From Candidatus Gastranaerophilales bacterium (GTDB taxonomy: Bacteria; Cyanobacteriota; Vampirovibrionia; Gastranaerophilales; Gastranaerophilaceae): DNA of 64,000 nt. The notes below the pieces were generated by a model. It had not been told where the DNA came from, did no database searches, and saw only the letters and a program-made list of their open reading frames with translations. Of this stretch, positions 54,324 through 63,782 are shown in pieces (position 1 is the first letter of the stretch; every line of letters starts with the position of its first letter). The position numbers were made by a program, and so were the translations under genes. The DNA lies in contig CALUTD010000005.1 of the NCBI GenBank assembly GCA_944323625.1, positions 43,722 to 107,721 on the forward strand, in the 5' to 3' direction.

Positions 54324-55502
54324 CTACCTTTCCTCGATTCTTTTGATGTAATTTTGAAAATTGCGCTTCATTTCATCAATGCTGTCATGAGAGAATTTTT
54401 CCATCATCGCATCTGCCAAAACAATTGCAACCATTGCTTCTGCTACAACCGCACAAGCTGCAACGGCACATGTATCAGAGCGCTCAAAGTGTGCGCTTAC
54501 TTCTTTTTTTATATCAAGCGCTATTGAATTTAGTGGTTTTAACATTGTCGGTATTGCTTTCATTGAAGCGGTTATTACAATGTCTTCGCCGTTTGACATA
54601 CCTGACTCTATTCCGCCTGCATTATTTGTTTTTCTAATGTATTTTCCGTTTTCAATAAAAATTTCATCATGAGTTTGAGAACCAAAGGTTTCTGCAGCTT
54701 TGTGCCCGATTCCAACTTCAACCGACTTAACCGCCTGAATACTCATAACCGCTTGAGCTATAAGCCCGTCAAGTTTTCTGTCCCATTGTACGTGTGAACC
54801 TAAACCGATTGGAACATTTCTGAATATAACTTTAAAACTTCCCCCTAGAGTATCGCCTTGTTTTTTTGCTTCATCTATTTCTTTTTTCATTTTTTCATAA
54901 GCAATATCATCTGCAGTCCTGAGGTCAGAGGCTTCTATTTTGTTTTTTAACTCAAACGGATTTGACGGTATATCTGCCTTTATTTTTCCTATTTGGGTAG
55001 TGAAGGATACAAAATCAATATCAAATTCTTTTAAAATACTTTTTGCAACAGCGCCAACAGCAACTCTTGCAGCAGTTTCTCTTGCACTTGAGCGCTCAAG
55101 TATATTTCTTACATCAGCATGATTGTATTTTAAAGCCCCTGCATAATCGGCATGCCCGGGTCTGACATTTATAATCTTTTTTGATTCTATAATTTGAATA
55201 TTTTCTTGTGTTTGCTCAACAGGTTCCGAACTCATCGGAATAGTCCAATTTGCCCAGTCTTTATTTTCTATTTCCAAACAAATAGGGCTTCCTATAGAAT
55301 AACCATGACGGACTCCCGATAAAATTTGAGCTTTATCTGTTTCAATCTTCATTCTGCCGCCTCGTCCGTAGCCGACCTGGCGTCTTTTCAGTTCGGAATT
55401 TATAAAGTCAGAACTTATATTTACCCCGGCGGGTACTCCTTCAATAATTGCATTTAAACATTTTCCGTGTGATTCACCTGATGTTAAAAATCTGAATATC
55501 AT
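54324..55502 (-). CDS. aroC: Chorismate synthase AroC
   Basis: 392 residues. GESHGKCLNAIIEGVPAG, RRQVGYGRGGRM, RPGHADYAGALKY, RSSARETAARVAVG, and GGIESGMSNGEDI. FMN-dependent formation of chorismate from EPSP. First gene of the aro operon; upstream gap of almost 600 bases. Confidence 0.96.
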   Translation of the reverse strand: MIFRFLTSGESHGKCLNAIIEGVPAGVNISSDFINSELKRRQVGYGRGGRMKIETDKAQILSGVRHGYSIGSPICLEIENKDWANWTIPMSSEPVEQTQENIQIIESKKIINVRPGHADYAGALKYNHADVRNILERSSARETAARVAVGAVAKSILKEFDIDFVSFTTQIGKIKADIPSNPFELKNKIEASDLRTADDIAYEKMKKEIDEAKKQGDTLGGSFKVIFRNVPIGLGSHVQWDRKLDGLIAQAVMSIQAVKSVEVGIGHKAAETFGSQTHDEIFIENGKYIRKTNNAGGIESGMSNGEDIVITASMKAIPTMLKPLNSIALDIKKEVSAHFERSDTCAVAACAVVAEAMVAIVLADAMMEKFSHDSIDEMKRNFQNYIKRIEER

Positions 55503-55900
55503 TTTTTTCCTTATTTTATTTTCTGCATGCGTATATTATATCAAATAAACAATCAGGTAGTTTATAATAACTTTTTTTGAAAAAATGCTTATAGCATTGT
55601 ATTACAAAAGTTAATATGTAATATCAAAGAATATATACTATTTGCATGCCTGTAACAATCTAAATACTGTTATTTATATAGCTGTTATTGAAGAATATTG
55701 AAATTAGTGGACATGCTCTTGTCAATAGAAAAAATAAAAAAAGTGTACAAAAAACGTTTATTAACAAATGTAAAACTTTATTTAGCTTACTAAATAAAGG
55801 GGCAGAGTTCTTTGTAAATAATAATTAAAAATATTTATCTTGTATGTTAAATATGTAAGTCTTACTATTTATATACAGAGAAAAACAGGGAAAATACACA
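55503..55900. other. Non-coding gap upstream of aroC
   Basis: A+T-rich, no ORF, RNA gene or clear palindrome seen. It must contain the aroC promoter, but no convincing -35/-10 pair could be chosen. Confidence 0.5.
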
Positions 55901-55904
55901 AGGG

Positions 55905-56005
55905 GAAGGAGTGATGGCTTAACAGCTTATTGGGGCGAGAAAAGGGAATAATTAGTTAGACATTAATTAAAAAAAGATTTGATTTTAATCAAAGCGAGGT
56001 TGGGG
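55905..56005 (+). pseudogene. Decayed third copy of the MAYxLFxxRK coiled-coil family
   Basis: An excellent ribosome site GGGGAAGGAGTG precedes ATG 55914. The frame reads MA, stop, QLIGARKG: apart from TAA in the third codon (Tyr in both paralogues) this follows MAY.LF.(S/A)RK. It then stops again within 20 bases and little else survives before a terminator. The assignment rests on about nine positions, so it is tentative. Confidence 0.35.
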
Positions 56006-56007
56006 AT

Positions 56008-56043
56008 AAAAAAGTTCTTTATTATTAATAAGAACTTTTTTTA
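56008..56043 (+). terminator. Rho-independent terminator
   Basis: AAAGTTCTTTAT and ATAAGAACTTT arms with a T8 tail; ends the decayed gene before deoB. Confidence 0.8.
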
Positions 56044-56089
56044 ATATTAAACTATAATGAATGTATATAAAATATTTTTGGAGTAAGGC

Positions 56090-57271
56090 ATGAAAAGAGC
56101 AATAGTTATTGTAATAGATTCAATGGGCATAGGTGCTATGCCCGATTGCAGGGAATATGGTGATATTCCCGAATGTAATACATTATGTAATGTTGCAAAA
56201 TATTCAGGCGGTTTAAAGGCTCCCAATTTATATAAGATGGGACTTGGTAATTTAGCGGATATAAAAGGAATTGAAAAAAATCCGAATCCGGTTGCGCAAT
56301 ACGGAATAATGAAAGAAAAGTCAAAAGGTAAAGATACAACAACCGGACACTGGGAAATGATGGGGCTTATTTTGGATAAGCCTTTTAAGGTTTACCCAAA
56401 AGGCTTTCCTCCTGAAATTATAAATAAATTTATTGATGAAACCGGCTGCGGCGGTGTGCTTGCAAATTATCCCGCCTCCGGCACCAAAGTTATTGAAGAC
56501 TTACATAAAGAGCATGAAAAAACAAAATTTCCGATTATATATACAAGTGCCGACAGCGTATTTCAAATAGCTGTTGATATTGATATAATTCCGGTTGAAA
56601 AGCTTTATGAATATTGCTTAATTGCAAGAAATATTTTGACTGATGAATATAATGTTTCAAGAGTTATAGCAAGACCATACAGAATAGTTGACGGTAAACC
56701 TTCTAGAATAGGAGCTTTAAGGCGTGATTATTCTGTTGAACCTTTTAAAGATTCAACTTGCGACATTATTTTAAAAAATAACGGTATTGTTTTGGGTATA
56801 GGAAAAATTGAAGATATTTTTGTTGGCAAGGGAATATCTCATGCCGTGCACACGGGAGGAAATACGCAGGGCCTTGAATTAACACTTAAAGCCATAAAAA
56901 ATGAGCTTAATTTAGAAGAATTAAAAACATCAAAATATGATATAAAGGCCTTCGACAAAGAATTTATTTTTACAAATCTTGTTGATACAGATATGTTATA
57001 CGGACACCGTAATGACTACAAAGGTTATGCAAAAGCAATAGAAGAAATTGATACTTATCTGCCGGAAATTATGAACAGCATGACAGAGGATGATATTTTA
57101 ATTATAACTGCCGACCACGGATGTGATCCTACTGTTGAAGGTACTGACCATACAAGAGAGCAGGTTCCGTTAATTGTATATTCGAAAGATATTAAACCTC
57201 TAAGATTGCCTGAAATTGACTCTTTTGACTATATTTCAAAAAGAATTTTAGAATGGATGGAAATTAAATAA
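56090..57271 (+). CDS. deoB: Phosphopentomutase DeoB
   Basis: 393 residues, the normal length. Alkaline-phosphatase superfamily: VIDSMGIGAMPD (metal site), KGKDTTTGHWEMMG (phosphoacceptor Thr), YTSADSVFQIA, VDTDMLYGHRND and ITADHGCDPT, DHTREQVP. Interconverts ribose and deoxyribose 1- and 5-phosphates. The next gene begins right after its stop. Confidence 0.95.
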   Translation: MKRAIVIVIDSMGIGAMPDCREYGDIPECNTLCNVAKYSGGLKAPNLYKMGLGNLADIKGIEKNPNPVAQYGIMKEKSKGKDTTTGHWEMMGLILDKPFKVYPKGFPPEIINKFIDETGCGGVLANYPASGTKVIEDLHKEHEKTKFPIIYTSADSVFQIAVDIDIIPVEKLYEYCLIARNILTDEYNVSRVIARPYRIVDGKPSRIGALRRDYSVEPFKDSTCDIILKNNGIVLGIGKIEDIFVGKGISHAVHTGGNTQGLELTLKAIKNELNLEELKTSKYDIKAFDKEFIFTNLVDTDMLYGHRNDYKGYAKAIEEIDTYLPEIMNSMTEDDILIITADHGCDPTVEGTDHTREQVPLIVYSKDIKPLRLPEIDSFDYISKRILEWMEIK

Positions 57272-57889
57272 TTGAAAAAAATTTTATGTTTTGGCGACAG
57301 TAATACATACGGATATAACCCTTTAAATGGTGAACGTTTTCAAGAAAATGAAAGATGGACGGGAATTTTCAAGCAGCTTTGTAAAAGTGATTTTGAAGTT
57401 GTGGAGGACGGCTGTAACAACAGAAAATGTTTTTCAGAGCTAGCCATAAATAATATGAATGGCTATAATGCAATTAATAAACATTTAAATAACAAATATG
57501 ATTTAATAATTTTACAGATAGGAATAAATGATCTTCATAAAATATATTCAAATGACAAATTGCAGATTGAGCAGGGTTTTGAGAAGTTTATTAAGCAAAT
57601 AAAAGATAAATCATCAGAGTCAAAAATCCTTATTTTATCTCCGTCTAAAATTAAAAAGAATATTCTTAACAGCTCTTTTTCATCACTGTTTGACGAAAAT
57701 TCAATAATTAAATCTTATTGGATAAAAGATATTTATAAATCTTTAGCCGATAAATACGGTTGTTTTTTTATAGATTTGAATATGGAAACAGATGTATCAG
57801 ATATTGACGGATTGCATTATACAAAAGATGAACATAAAAAAATTGCGAATCTTGTTTATAATTTTGTCATACAAAATGTACAAATCTAA
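57272..57889 (+). CDS. SGNH/GDSL-family hydrolase
   Basis: 205 residues from a TTG start directly after the deoB stop. Block I CFGDSNTYGY (Ser nucleophile), block III LQIGINDL, block V DGLHYTKDEH (Asp and His). No signal peptide, so cytoplasmic; probably a small-ester or acyl hydrolase. Co-transcribed with deoB. Confidence 0.88.
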   Translation: MKKILCFGDSNTYGYNPLNGERFQENERWTGIFKQLCKSDFEVVEDGCNNRKCFSELAINNMNGYNAINKHLNNKYDLIILQIGINDLHKIYSNDKLQIEQGFEKFIKQIKDKSSESKILILSPSKIKKNILNSSFSSLFDENSIIKSYWIKDIYKSLADKYGCFFIDLNMETDVSDIDGLHYTKDEHKKIANLVYNFVIQNVQI

Positions 57890-57980
57890 ACTAAACTAAA
57901 TAGTATTTAAATTTTTATTTTTTTTGGTATAATTAGTTTGTACTTTTAGCAAAGACAGTTAAACAAAAAAGGAGAAAATG

Positions 57981-58157
57981 ATGAAAGTTACAGTTAATGA
58001 CAGTTGCATAGCTTGCGGCGCATGTGAATCAGTTTGTGATGCAGTATTTTCAGTAGAAGATAAAGCGGTAGTTAATGAAGGTGCAGTTGCAGGAAATGAA
58101 GATTGCGTAAAAGAAGCTGCTGATTGCTGCCCTGTAAATGCTATTGAAGTTGAATAA
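57981..58157 (+). CDS. Small [4Fe-4S] ferredoxin
   Basis: 58 residues. CIACGACESVC (C9, C12, C15, C19) and CCPVNAIEVE at the end follow the layout of the 60-residue Thermotoga-type ferredoxin, which binds one [4Fe-4S] cluster through the first three Cys and the CP Cys. The Pro after the fourth N-terminal Cys is Asp here. Ribosome site AAAGGAGAAAATG; the preceding ATG at 57978 is in frame and may be used. Confidence 0.92.
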   Translation: MKVTVNDSCIACGACESVCDAVFSVEDKAVVNEGAVAGNEDCVKEAADCCPVNAIEVE

Positions 58158-58177
58158 CAGAATATATTATAAAATTA

Positions 58178-58208
58178 AAAATGAGAGGAACAACCTCTCA
58201 TTTTTTTT
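58178..58208. terminator. Rho-independent terminator, likely bidirectional
   Basis: AAATGAGAGG, AACAA, CCTCTCATTT then T8, between the convergent ferredoxin and mnmG genes. Confidence 0.85.
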
Positions 58209-60075
58209 ATACTTTTAAGTTGTGAGATTCTATCATAACCATAAGAACAGAAATATCTGCCGGTTTTACTCCTCCGATTCTTGAGGCTTGCCCTAATGTA
58301 ACAGGACGTATTTTATTTAGTTTATCCCGTGTTTCTGTTGAAATATGACGAATTTTACTATAATCGATATCTTCGGGAATTCTGATTTTTTCAAGTTTGT
58401 CTGACATATTTACCTGTTGAATTTGTCTTTTTATATATCCGTCATACTTAATTTTAACTTCAACCTGTTCATAAACGTCTTTTGAAAGGTTAAGTTTTTG
58501 AGTATTTTCATCTATCTCTTTGATTACTTCATACGTAATATTCGGACGTTTTATAAGTTCAGATAATTTCATTCCTCTTTCAATATTCTCTCCGTATTTT
58601 GAAAGTATTTTATTTACGAATTCAGTAGGAGAAATTTTTTCAGTCATTAGTCTTTTTATTTCGTCTTCAATAGTTTGCTGTTTTTTTAGGAATGAATTAT
58701 ATCTTTCTTCACTTATCAAGCCTGCTTCATATCCTATTTTTGTAAGTCTTTCGTCCGCATTATCCTGTCTTAGAAGTAATCTGTATTCAGAGCGGGAAGT
58801 TAGCATTCTGTATGGTTCATCAATATCTTTTGTAACTAAATCATCAACCAAGGTTCCTAAATATGAAGATTCTCTTTGAAGAGTTATCATATCTTTATTT
58901 TGTAAATATTTTATTGCATTTATACCGGCCAAAAGACCTTGCGCTGCGGCTTCCTCGTAGCCTGAAGTACCGTTTATCTGTCCTGCACAAAAAAGTCCGT
59001 TTACTTTTTTTGTCATCAATGAATGTGATAATTGCACTGCGGGCATGTAATCATATTCAACCGCATAAGCGGGTTTCATTACGTGAACATTTTCAAGTCC
59101 CGGAAGAGATTGAAGCATTTGTATCTGCACTTGAGCGGGAAGGCTTGTTGAAAACCCTTGAACGTACATTTCGTATGTATTTTTACCTTCGGGTTCGATA
59201 AATATGTGATGTGATGGGTTATGCGCGAATCTTATAACCTTATCTTCAATTGACGGACAATATCTTGGTCCTATGCCGTGGATTAACCCCGAATACATAG
59301 GAGATTTATCCAAATTGTTTTTTATAATTTCGTGAGTTTTTGATGTTGTTCTTGTAAGATAGCATGGATATTGTTTTCTTATTGGTCTATCGGGCAGAAA
59401 AGAGAAGAAAGAAGGAATTTCATCACCCGGCTGTATAAGCATTTTGTCAAAATCTATTGTTCTTGCATCAACTCTTGCAGGAGTACCTGTTTTTAGCCTT
59501 CCCATATTAAATCCGAGGTTTTTAAGCGAAGGAGAAAGTCCTTTTGCGCTTGCTTCTCCGAGTCTGCCGAATTCCAAATATTGAAGACCTACCCATATTC
59601 TCGCCTCAAGTGATGTACCTGTTGTCAAAATTACACATGGGGCTAAATATTCCTGACCAAATTCATCTTTCAAACCCTTAACGCAAGAATCTTGAACCAT
59701 AAGTTCAGTCATTGTACACTGTTTAAGTTTAAGATTCTCTTCACTTTCTAATAAACTTCTGACAAAACGCATATACTCTTTTTTGTCGGATTGAGCACGT
59801 AAAGCCCTTACCGCAGGTCCTTTTGAAGAATTTAAAACTTTCATTTGCATATAAGTTGCATCGGCTGCTATTCCCATTATTCCGCCGAGCGCATCAATTT
59901 CTCTAACCAAACAGGATTTTGCCGGTCCTCCAATAGCGGGATTACAAGGCATTAACGCTATATTGTCTAAATTTAAAGAGGCAAGTAGTGTTTTTGCACC
60001 CAGCTTCGCACAAGCTATTGCTGCTTCACATCCTGCATGCCCTGCCCCTACTACTATTACATCATACTTAAACAT
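58207..60075 (-). CDS. mnmG: tRNA uridine-5-carboxymethylaminomethyl modification enzyme MnmG (GidA)
   Basis: 622 residues, typical length. FAD site VVGAGHAGCEAAIACAKLG, then NPAIGGPAKSCLVREIDALGG, TGTSLEARIWVG, GRLKTGTPARVD, YCPSIEDKVIRF and AGQINGTSGYEEAAAQGLLAG. Works with MnmE on wobble uridine 34. Alone on the minus strand here. Confidence 0.96.
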   Translation of the reverse strand: MFKYDVIVVGAGHAGCEAAIACAKLGAKTLLASLNLDNIALMPCNPAIGGPAKSCLVREIDALGGIMGIAADATYMQMKVLNSSKGPAVRALRAQSDKKEYMRFVRSLLESEENLKLKQCTMTELMVQDSCVKGLKDEFGQEYLAPCVILTTGTSLEARIWVGLQYLEFGRLGEASAKGLSPSLKNLGFNMGRLKTGTPARVDARTIDFDKMLIQPGDEIPSFFSFLPDRPIRKQYPCYLTRTTSKTHEIIKNNLDKSPMYSGLIHGIGPRYCPSIEDKVIRFAHNPSHHIFIEPEGKNTYEMYVQGFSTSLPAQVQIQMLQSLPGLENVHVMKPAYAVEYDYMPAVQLSHSLMTKKVNGLFCAGQINGTSGYEEAAAQGLLAGINAIKYLQNKDMITLQRESSYLGTLVDDLVTKDIDEPYRMLTSRSEYRLLLRQDNADERLTKIGYEAGLISEERYNSFLKKQQTIEDEIKRLMTEKISPTEFVNKILSKYGENIERGMKLSELIKRPNITYEVIKEIDENTQKLNLSKDVYEQVEVKIKYDGYIKRQIQQVNMSDKLEKIRIPEDIDYSKIRHISTETRDKLNKIRPVTLGQASRIGGVKPADISVLMVMIESHNLKV

Positions 60076-60134
60076 ACTTTAATTATAGTCTAAAAAAATT
60101 TATACTTATACTCCTTTTTCAATTTGTAAAAAAT

Positions 60135-60713
60135 TTGACTTCTTATCTTAATAAACATTTAAAATTACATGACAAATTAACCTTAAAGTTTTATTATATT
60201 TATGTATATTTTAAACTGTACGGAGATGGGGAAATTAATACAACAACTGTAAACAAAAATCATAAATTGTTTCTTGAAAGTACTAACTTAAGTTCTTTGT
60301 CAGGCAATGATGACAGGTTTAGTTCGTTAAGTACTTCCGCAATGCTAGCGCGCGGTGAGGTTCCTGATATCCACAGAAGAACTGCCGATAATTATATGGT
60401 TATAAAAAAAATATACGGTACTCCGGTTGTACAGCCCAGAATAAATAATAAGGAAAGGGCTCTTTTAGCAAAATATGATTTTAATTCGCTTGAATATTCA
60501 ACTATAAAACAAATTAATGAAGAGTTATCTTTTCTTAAAAGATGGTCAATGTCACTAGATAAAAATTTAAAAAATGATGCTGATGAAATAATTCAAATAA
60601 GAGCAAAAGAGTTAAAATTTCTTGCCGCTTCAAGATATGTTAATATAACAAGCGAAATTTATTCAGGTTATAAGGCGCTTGAAAGATATTTTGAAGAAAT
60701 ATCAAAATATTAA
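60135..60713 (+). CDS. Hypothetical protein, start uncertain
   Basis: Up to 192 residues from a TTG at 60135 with no clear ribosome site; the true start could lie further in. The C-terminal 110 residues are helical and well formed (NNKERALLAKYDFNS, INEELSFLKRWSMSLDKN, YSGYKALERYFEEISKY). No signal peptide or family. Its end overlaps the convergent LdpA-like gene. Confidence 0.55.
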   Translation: MTSYLNKHLKLHDKLTLKFYYIYVYFKLYGDGEINTTTVNKNHKLFLESTNLSSLSGNDDRFSSLSTSAMLARGEVPDIHRRTADNYMVIKKIYGTPVVQPRINNKERALLAKYDFNSLEYSTIKQINEELSFLKRWSMSLDKNLKNDADEIIQIRAKELKFLAASRYVNITSEIYSGYKALERYFEEISKY

Positions 60714-61672
60714 AGATATTTTTTTATACTGTCGTATAATTCTTTTGCTAATTTTACCGCATTATTTTGTGCTGTTTCATTTTCAAAAAAATCTTCTTGA
60801 TTTACAAAATCTTTAACAAGTTTTCTTGCATAACTGCCCAGTGCAACTCCTTCAATATTTAAATCACACTTTTTTGCCAATTTTGTTGTTTTTGAGTTTG
60901 TTCCGCCCGATAAAACAAGATATGTATTTATGTTAGAACTTCTTAGAAGCTGTGCAAATGCAACTGCCTGAAGTGTTGAATTATAATCATCACAGCCGCC
61001 CGACATCGGTTTTCCGTCGGCCTGTATCATAATATTTTCAGTTTCTTTTGTCATTTTTAAAAGCAAATTTATAATTCTGTCATCTCCAAGTTTAGAGCGG
61101 TCTAAACAAATACTAATCAAGCCGTTATATATTGATTTAATTTTATTGAAGGAATCAAGAATAAGACTTTCATCCGCGCTTGTACAATGAAATTCAACAC
61201 AATCAATATCTTCAGATAAAACTGGCAAAAGCATTTCATAAGGTGTCTTATATTTGTGTTCGTTTAAAATTGCCTGATTTTCGCAAACCTGCGCACAGTT
61301 CATGCAGCCTATACATTTTTTTTCCTCAACAAAAATTTTTTCATCTTCAACAAATAAAGCATTTTGACTGCATATATCAATACATTTTCTGCATAAGCTA
61401 CATTTTTGTCTGTTAATTACTGCTTTTGAAAGATGGATATCATCTTTTAAACCTACGCTCACGCAAACGGATGTATCATTTTCTTTTCCTGCTTTTTTAA
61501 GACCTCTTTTGGCTGCACTTATTACATCACATTTGGCACTTACATCAATCATATTAAATCCTGCTTTCGAGAATACAAATGCCAGTTTTTCTATTTCTTT
61601 TATATTTTCATTTGCAGCGCCGCAAATTAGTTTTATACATTTATTGTTTAAAATATTTTTTATCTTTTCCAT
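60710..61672 (-). CDS. LdpA-like iron-sulfur protein
   Basis: 320 residues from ATG 61672 (an in-frame upstream start at 61720 adds a poor hydrophobic stretch). A beta/alpha N-terminal domain (LICGAANENIKEIEKLA, GFNMIDVSAK) is followed by two [4Fe-4S] sites, CSLCRKCIDIC and CIGCMNCAQVC, and a C-terminal block with IMIQADGKPMSGG, YLVLSGGTNSKT and GVALGSYARKLV. This order matches LdpA, a redox-sensing protein that affects the cyanobacterial circadian clock. No kai genes are in the window, so the role here may be general redox sensing. Divergent from the isochorismatase-like gene. Confidence 0.82.
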   Translation of the reverse strand: MEKIKNILNNKCIKLICGAANENIKEIEKLAFVFSKAGFNMIDVSAKCDVISAAKRGLKKAGKENDTSVCVSVGLKDDIHLSKAVINRQKCSLCRKCIDICSQNALFVEDEKIFVEEKKCIGCMNCAQVCENQAILNEHKYKTPYEMLLPVLSEDIDCVEFHCTSADESLILDSFNKIKSIYNGLISICLDRSKLGDDRIINLLLKMTKETENIMIQADGKPMSGGCDDYNSTLQAVAFAQLLRSSNINTYLVLSGGTNSKTTKLAKKCDLNIEGVALGSYARKLVKDFVNQEDFFENETAQNNAVKLAKELYDSIKKYL

Positions 61673-61710
61673 AAAATTATTATATAATAAATTTGTGACA
61701 GGAGAGAAAA

Positions 61711-62253
61711 ATGAATACAATTAACAGTAAAGATGCTTTAATCTTAATTATAGACGTACAAGAAAAACTTGTAAAAATGTTAGACGATAAAACGGTTGGA
61801 GAAAGTGCCGTAAAAATAGCTAAAGCGGCAGGAATACTCGGTATTCCCTCAGTTATAACCGAGCAATATCCGAAAGGGCTTGGAAGTACCTTAGAAGAAA
61901 TAAAACTTGCGCTTCCTAATGCAAAATATTTTGAAAAGACTTCATTTAGCGCTGTAAAAGAAAATGGTTTTTCAGAATTACTTAAAGAAACCGGAAAAAA
62001 ACAAATTGTTATATTTGGTATAGAAACTCATATTTGCGTTCTTCAAACAGCTTTTGACCTGATAAAAGAGGGCTATGAAGTATTTGCCGTCAAAAATGCC
62101 TCAGGTTCAAGATGTGAAGATAATAAAAATATGGCGCTTCAACGTTTAAGGCATGCCGGTTGTCAAAGCGTAACTCTTGAAATGGTTTTATTTGAACTTC
62201 TCGAAAGTTCTAAAAACCCCAATTTTAAAGAGGTTCAAGCTTTAATAAAATAA
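61711..62253 (+). CDS. Isochorismatase-family cysteine hydrolase
   Basis: 180 residues. ALILIIDVQEKLVKML (catalytic Asp), TEQYPKGLGSTLEEI, FGIETHICVLQTAFDL (nucleophile Cys). This YcaC-like subgroup hydrolyses unknown amide or ester substrates. Ribosome site AGGAGAGAAAA. Confidence 0.9.
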   Translation: MNTINSKDALILIIDVQEKLVKMLDDKTVGESAVKIAKAAGILGIPSVITEQYPKGLGSTLEEIKLALPNAKYFEKTSFSAVKENGFSELLKETGKKQIVIFGIETHICVLQTAFDLIKEGYEVFAVKNASGSRCEDNKNMALQRLRHAGCQSVTLEMVLFELLESSKNPNFKEVQALIK

Positions 62254-62335
62254 ATTGTAAACAAACTTTTAGTTTTGTTAAAAAATATAGCAATATTTTT
62301 CTATTTCAATTTTTAATATAATTGAAGGTTTTAGT

Positions 62336-63709
62336 ATGCTTAATATCGATAAAATAAATAACAGTTCTTTTTATATCCCAAAGAAATGTAAAGTGAAAGA
62401 AAATACTTTTGAAGGCAGCAGTTTACCAATGTCTGCTAAATACCCGAATTTTCAAAATTTACAGGCGTATCATCCTTCTTTTGGTATAGAAAGAAACAAA
62501 AATAAAGCTGACAAAGTTCAAAATGAGCAGCTAAAACAAATCAGTTCTTTGATAGATAGTGATGCGCAGGCAGCATTATCGAGAATACAACAAAAAGGGA
62601 TATTAAATGATAATTCTTCAAACGATGGTTCAACAGTTTTGGATAATCTGTATAAAATCGCATCAGAACCCAGGATTCAAGGATTAGATACGGGTATAAT
62701 ACTTAAAGAAGTTATTAACGCGCTTGATAATCCTTCATCGATAACGCAAAAATTCGGTGATATACCTGATATTGTTGCACAGCAAATTACTGCGGAAACC
62801 GGTGAAGAAGTCCCTGAAGAGGCGAAACATGTTGCTTCATCTTCTTGTGTTGTTGCAAGTATGGAATATAATCTTGCCAGCAGGACTCCTGCGGAATTTG
62901 TTCGTTTTGCCGAAGGCTTGAGCAGCCAAAATTATAGTGTGGATAAAAACATAAAAATGTCTGATATAGCTGACGGCATGGCTACAGGATTATGGATGCT
63001 GCGAGAATTTAATACAGAAAGCCAAATAAGTTCAAACTGGGAAGATGTAACAGTAAAAATAAAACCTGACAGAAATGCAATTGTAAGAGCAAGAATGCAA
63101 ACATCTTATAAAGATGAAAATGAACGTTCTTGTGTTGATGTATTAATTCAATCGGCTCTTTTAAATTTAGGCTCTCAGCATACATATAATTCAATCACCG
63201 ATAAGAGAACCGGTAAATTTAATGCTGATAATGAAGGGTTAACTGATTTTGAAAAGACATTTACGGAAGAAGTTGTATTCGGAACTCCTAAAATATCAGT
63301 TGTTTATCAGAATCTTGATGAAAATGGTAAATTGTTAAATTATAACTGTGAACCTTCTGAAACAAAACAACATATCTTAAATTCTTTAAATTTAGGACAA
63401 AATGTAATTGTTGGTTATACTCATTTTAATAGTGATAATCAGGTTGATGGGGGCCATGAAATAACCATAATAGGTTATGAAGAAGATAGGAACGGTCAGG
63501 GTTGGTTTATATGCAATGATACTGATGATGACCTTAATCAACCTATAAAAGTGCAAGATGACAAGTTAATTAAATTAATACATCATGCCGGAATTCCAAA
63601 GGAAGCACTAAACGAGCAGGATATTGTAGTACCTGCGTGGCGTGAAATCCTTGAAGAGTTTAAAAATATGTTAAACGCTGAACAAAGTTCTGAAATTTCT
63701 GCAGTATAA
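62336..63709 (+). CDS. Papain-like cysteine-peptidase-fold protein, lineage type
   Basis: 457 residues. The first 60 are disordered with a PSFGI motif, similar in style to the INF starts of other proteins here. From about 160 there is a possible Cys-peptidase core: SSSCVVASMEYNLA (Cys 171 at the start of a helix), NVIVGYTHFNSD, GGHEITIIGYEED (His 374) and WFICNDTDDD (Asn about 392), the Cys-His-Asn order of papain/C39-like folds. No signal peptide. Peptidase activity is inferred from the triad layout only. A terminator follows. Confidence 0.65.
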   Translation: MLNIDKINNSSFYIPKKCKVKENTFEGSSLPMSAKYPNFQNLQAYHPSFGIERNKNKADKVQNEQLKQISSLIDSDAQAALSRIQQKGILNDNSSNDGSTVLDNLYKIASEPRIQGLDTGIILKEVINALDNPSSITQKFGDIPDIVAQQITAETGEEVPEEAKHVASSSCVVASMEYNLASRTPAEFVRFAEGLSSQNYSVDKNIKMSDIADGMATGLWMLREFNTESQISSNWEDVTVKIKPDRNAIVRARMQTSYKDENERSCVDVLIQSALLNLGSQHTYNSITDKRTGKFNADNEGLTDFEKTFTEEVVFGTPKISVVYQNLDENGKLLNYNCEPSETKQHILNSLNLGQNVIVGYTHFNSDNQVDGGHEITIIGYEEDRNGQGWFICNDTDDDLNQPIKVQDDKLIKLIHHAGIPKEALNEQDIVVPAWREILEEFKNMLNAEQSSEISAV

Positions 63710-63732
63710 TTAAATATTTTATTTTTTTTAAT

Positions 63733-63763
63733 AAAAAAACTACCGGTTTTACCGGTAGTTTTT
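63733..63763. terminator. Rho-independent terminator, likely bidirectional
   Basis: AAAACTACCGG, TTTTA, CCGGTAGTTTT with flanking A and T runs, between two convergent genes. Confidence 0.88.
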
Positions 63764-63782
63764 GTGATATTGTGATATTTAA

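Noticed and set aside
55914..56043. tmRNA, 6S RNA or other known structured RNA
   Set aside because: No conserved tmRNA or 6S features were found; the start-like region fits a decayed protein gene better.
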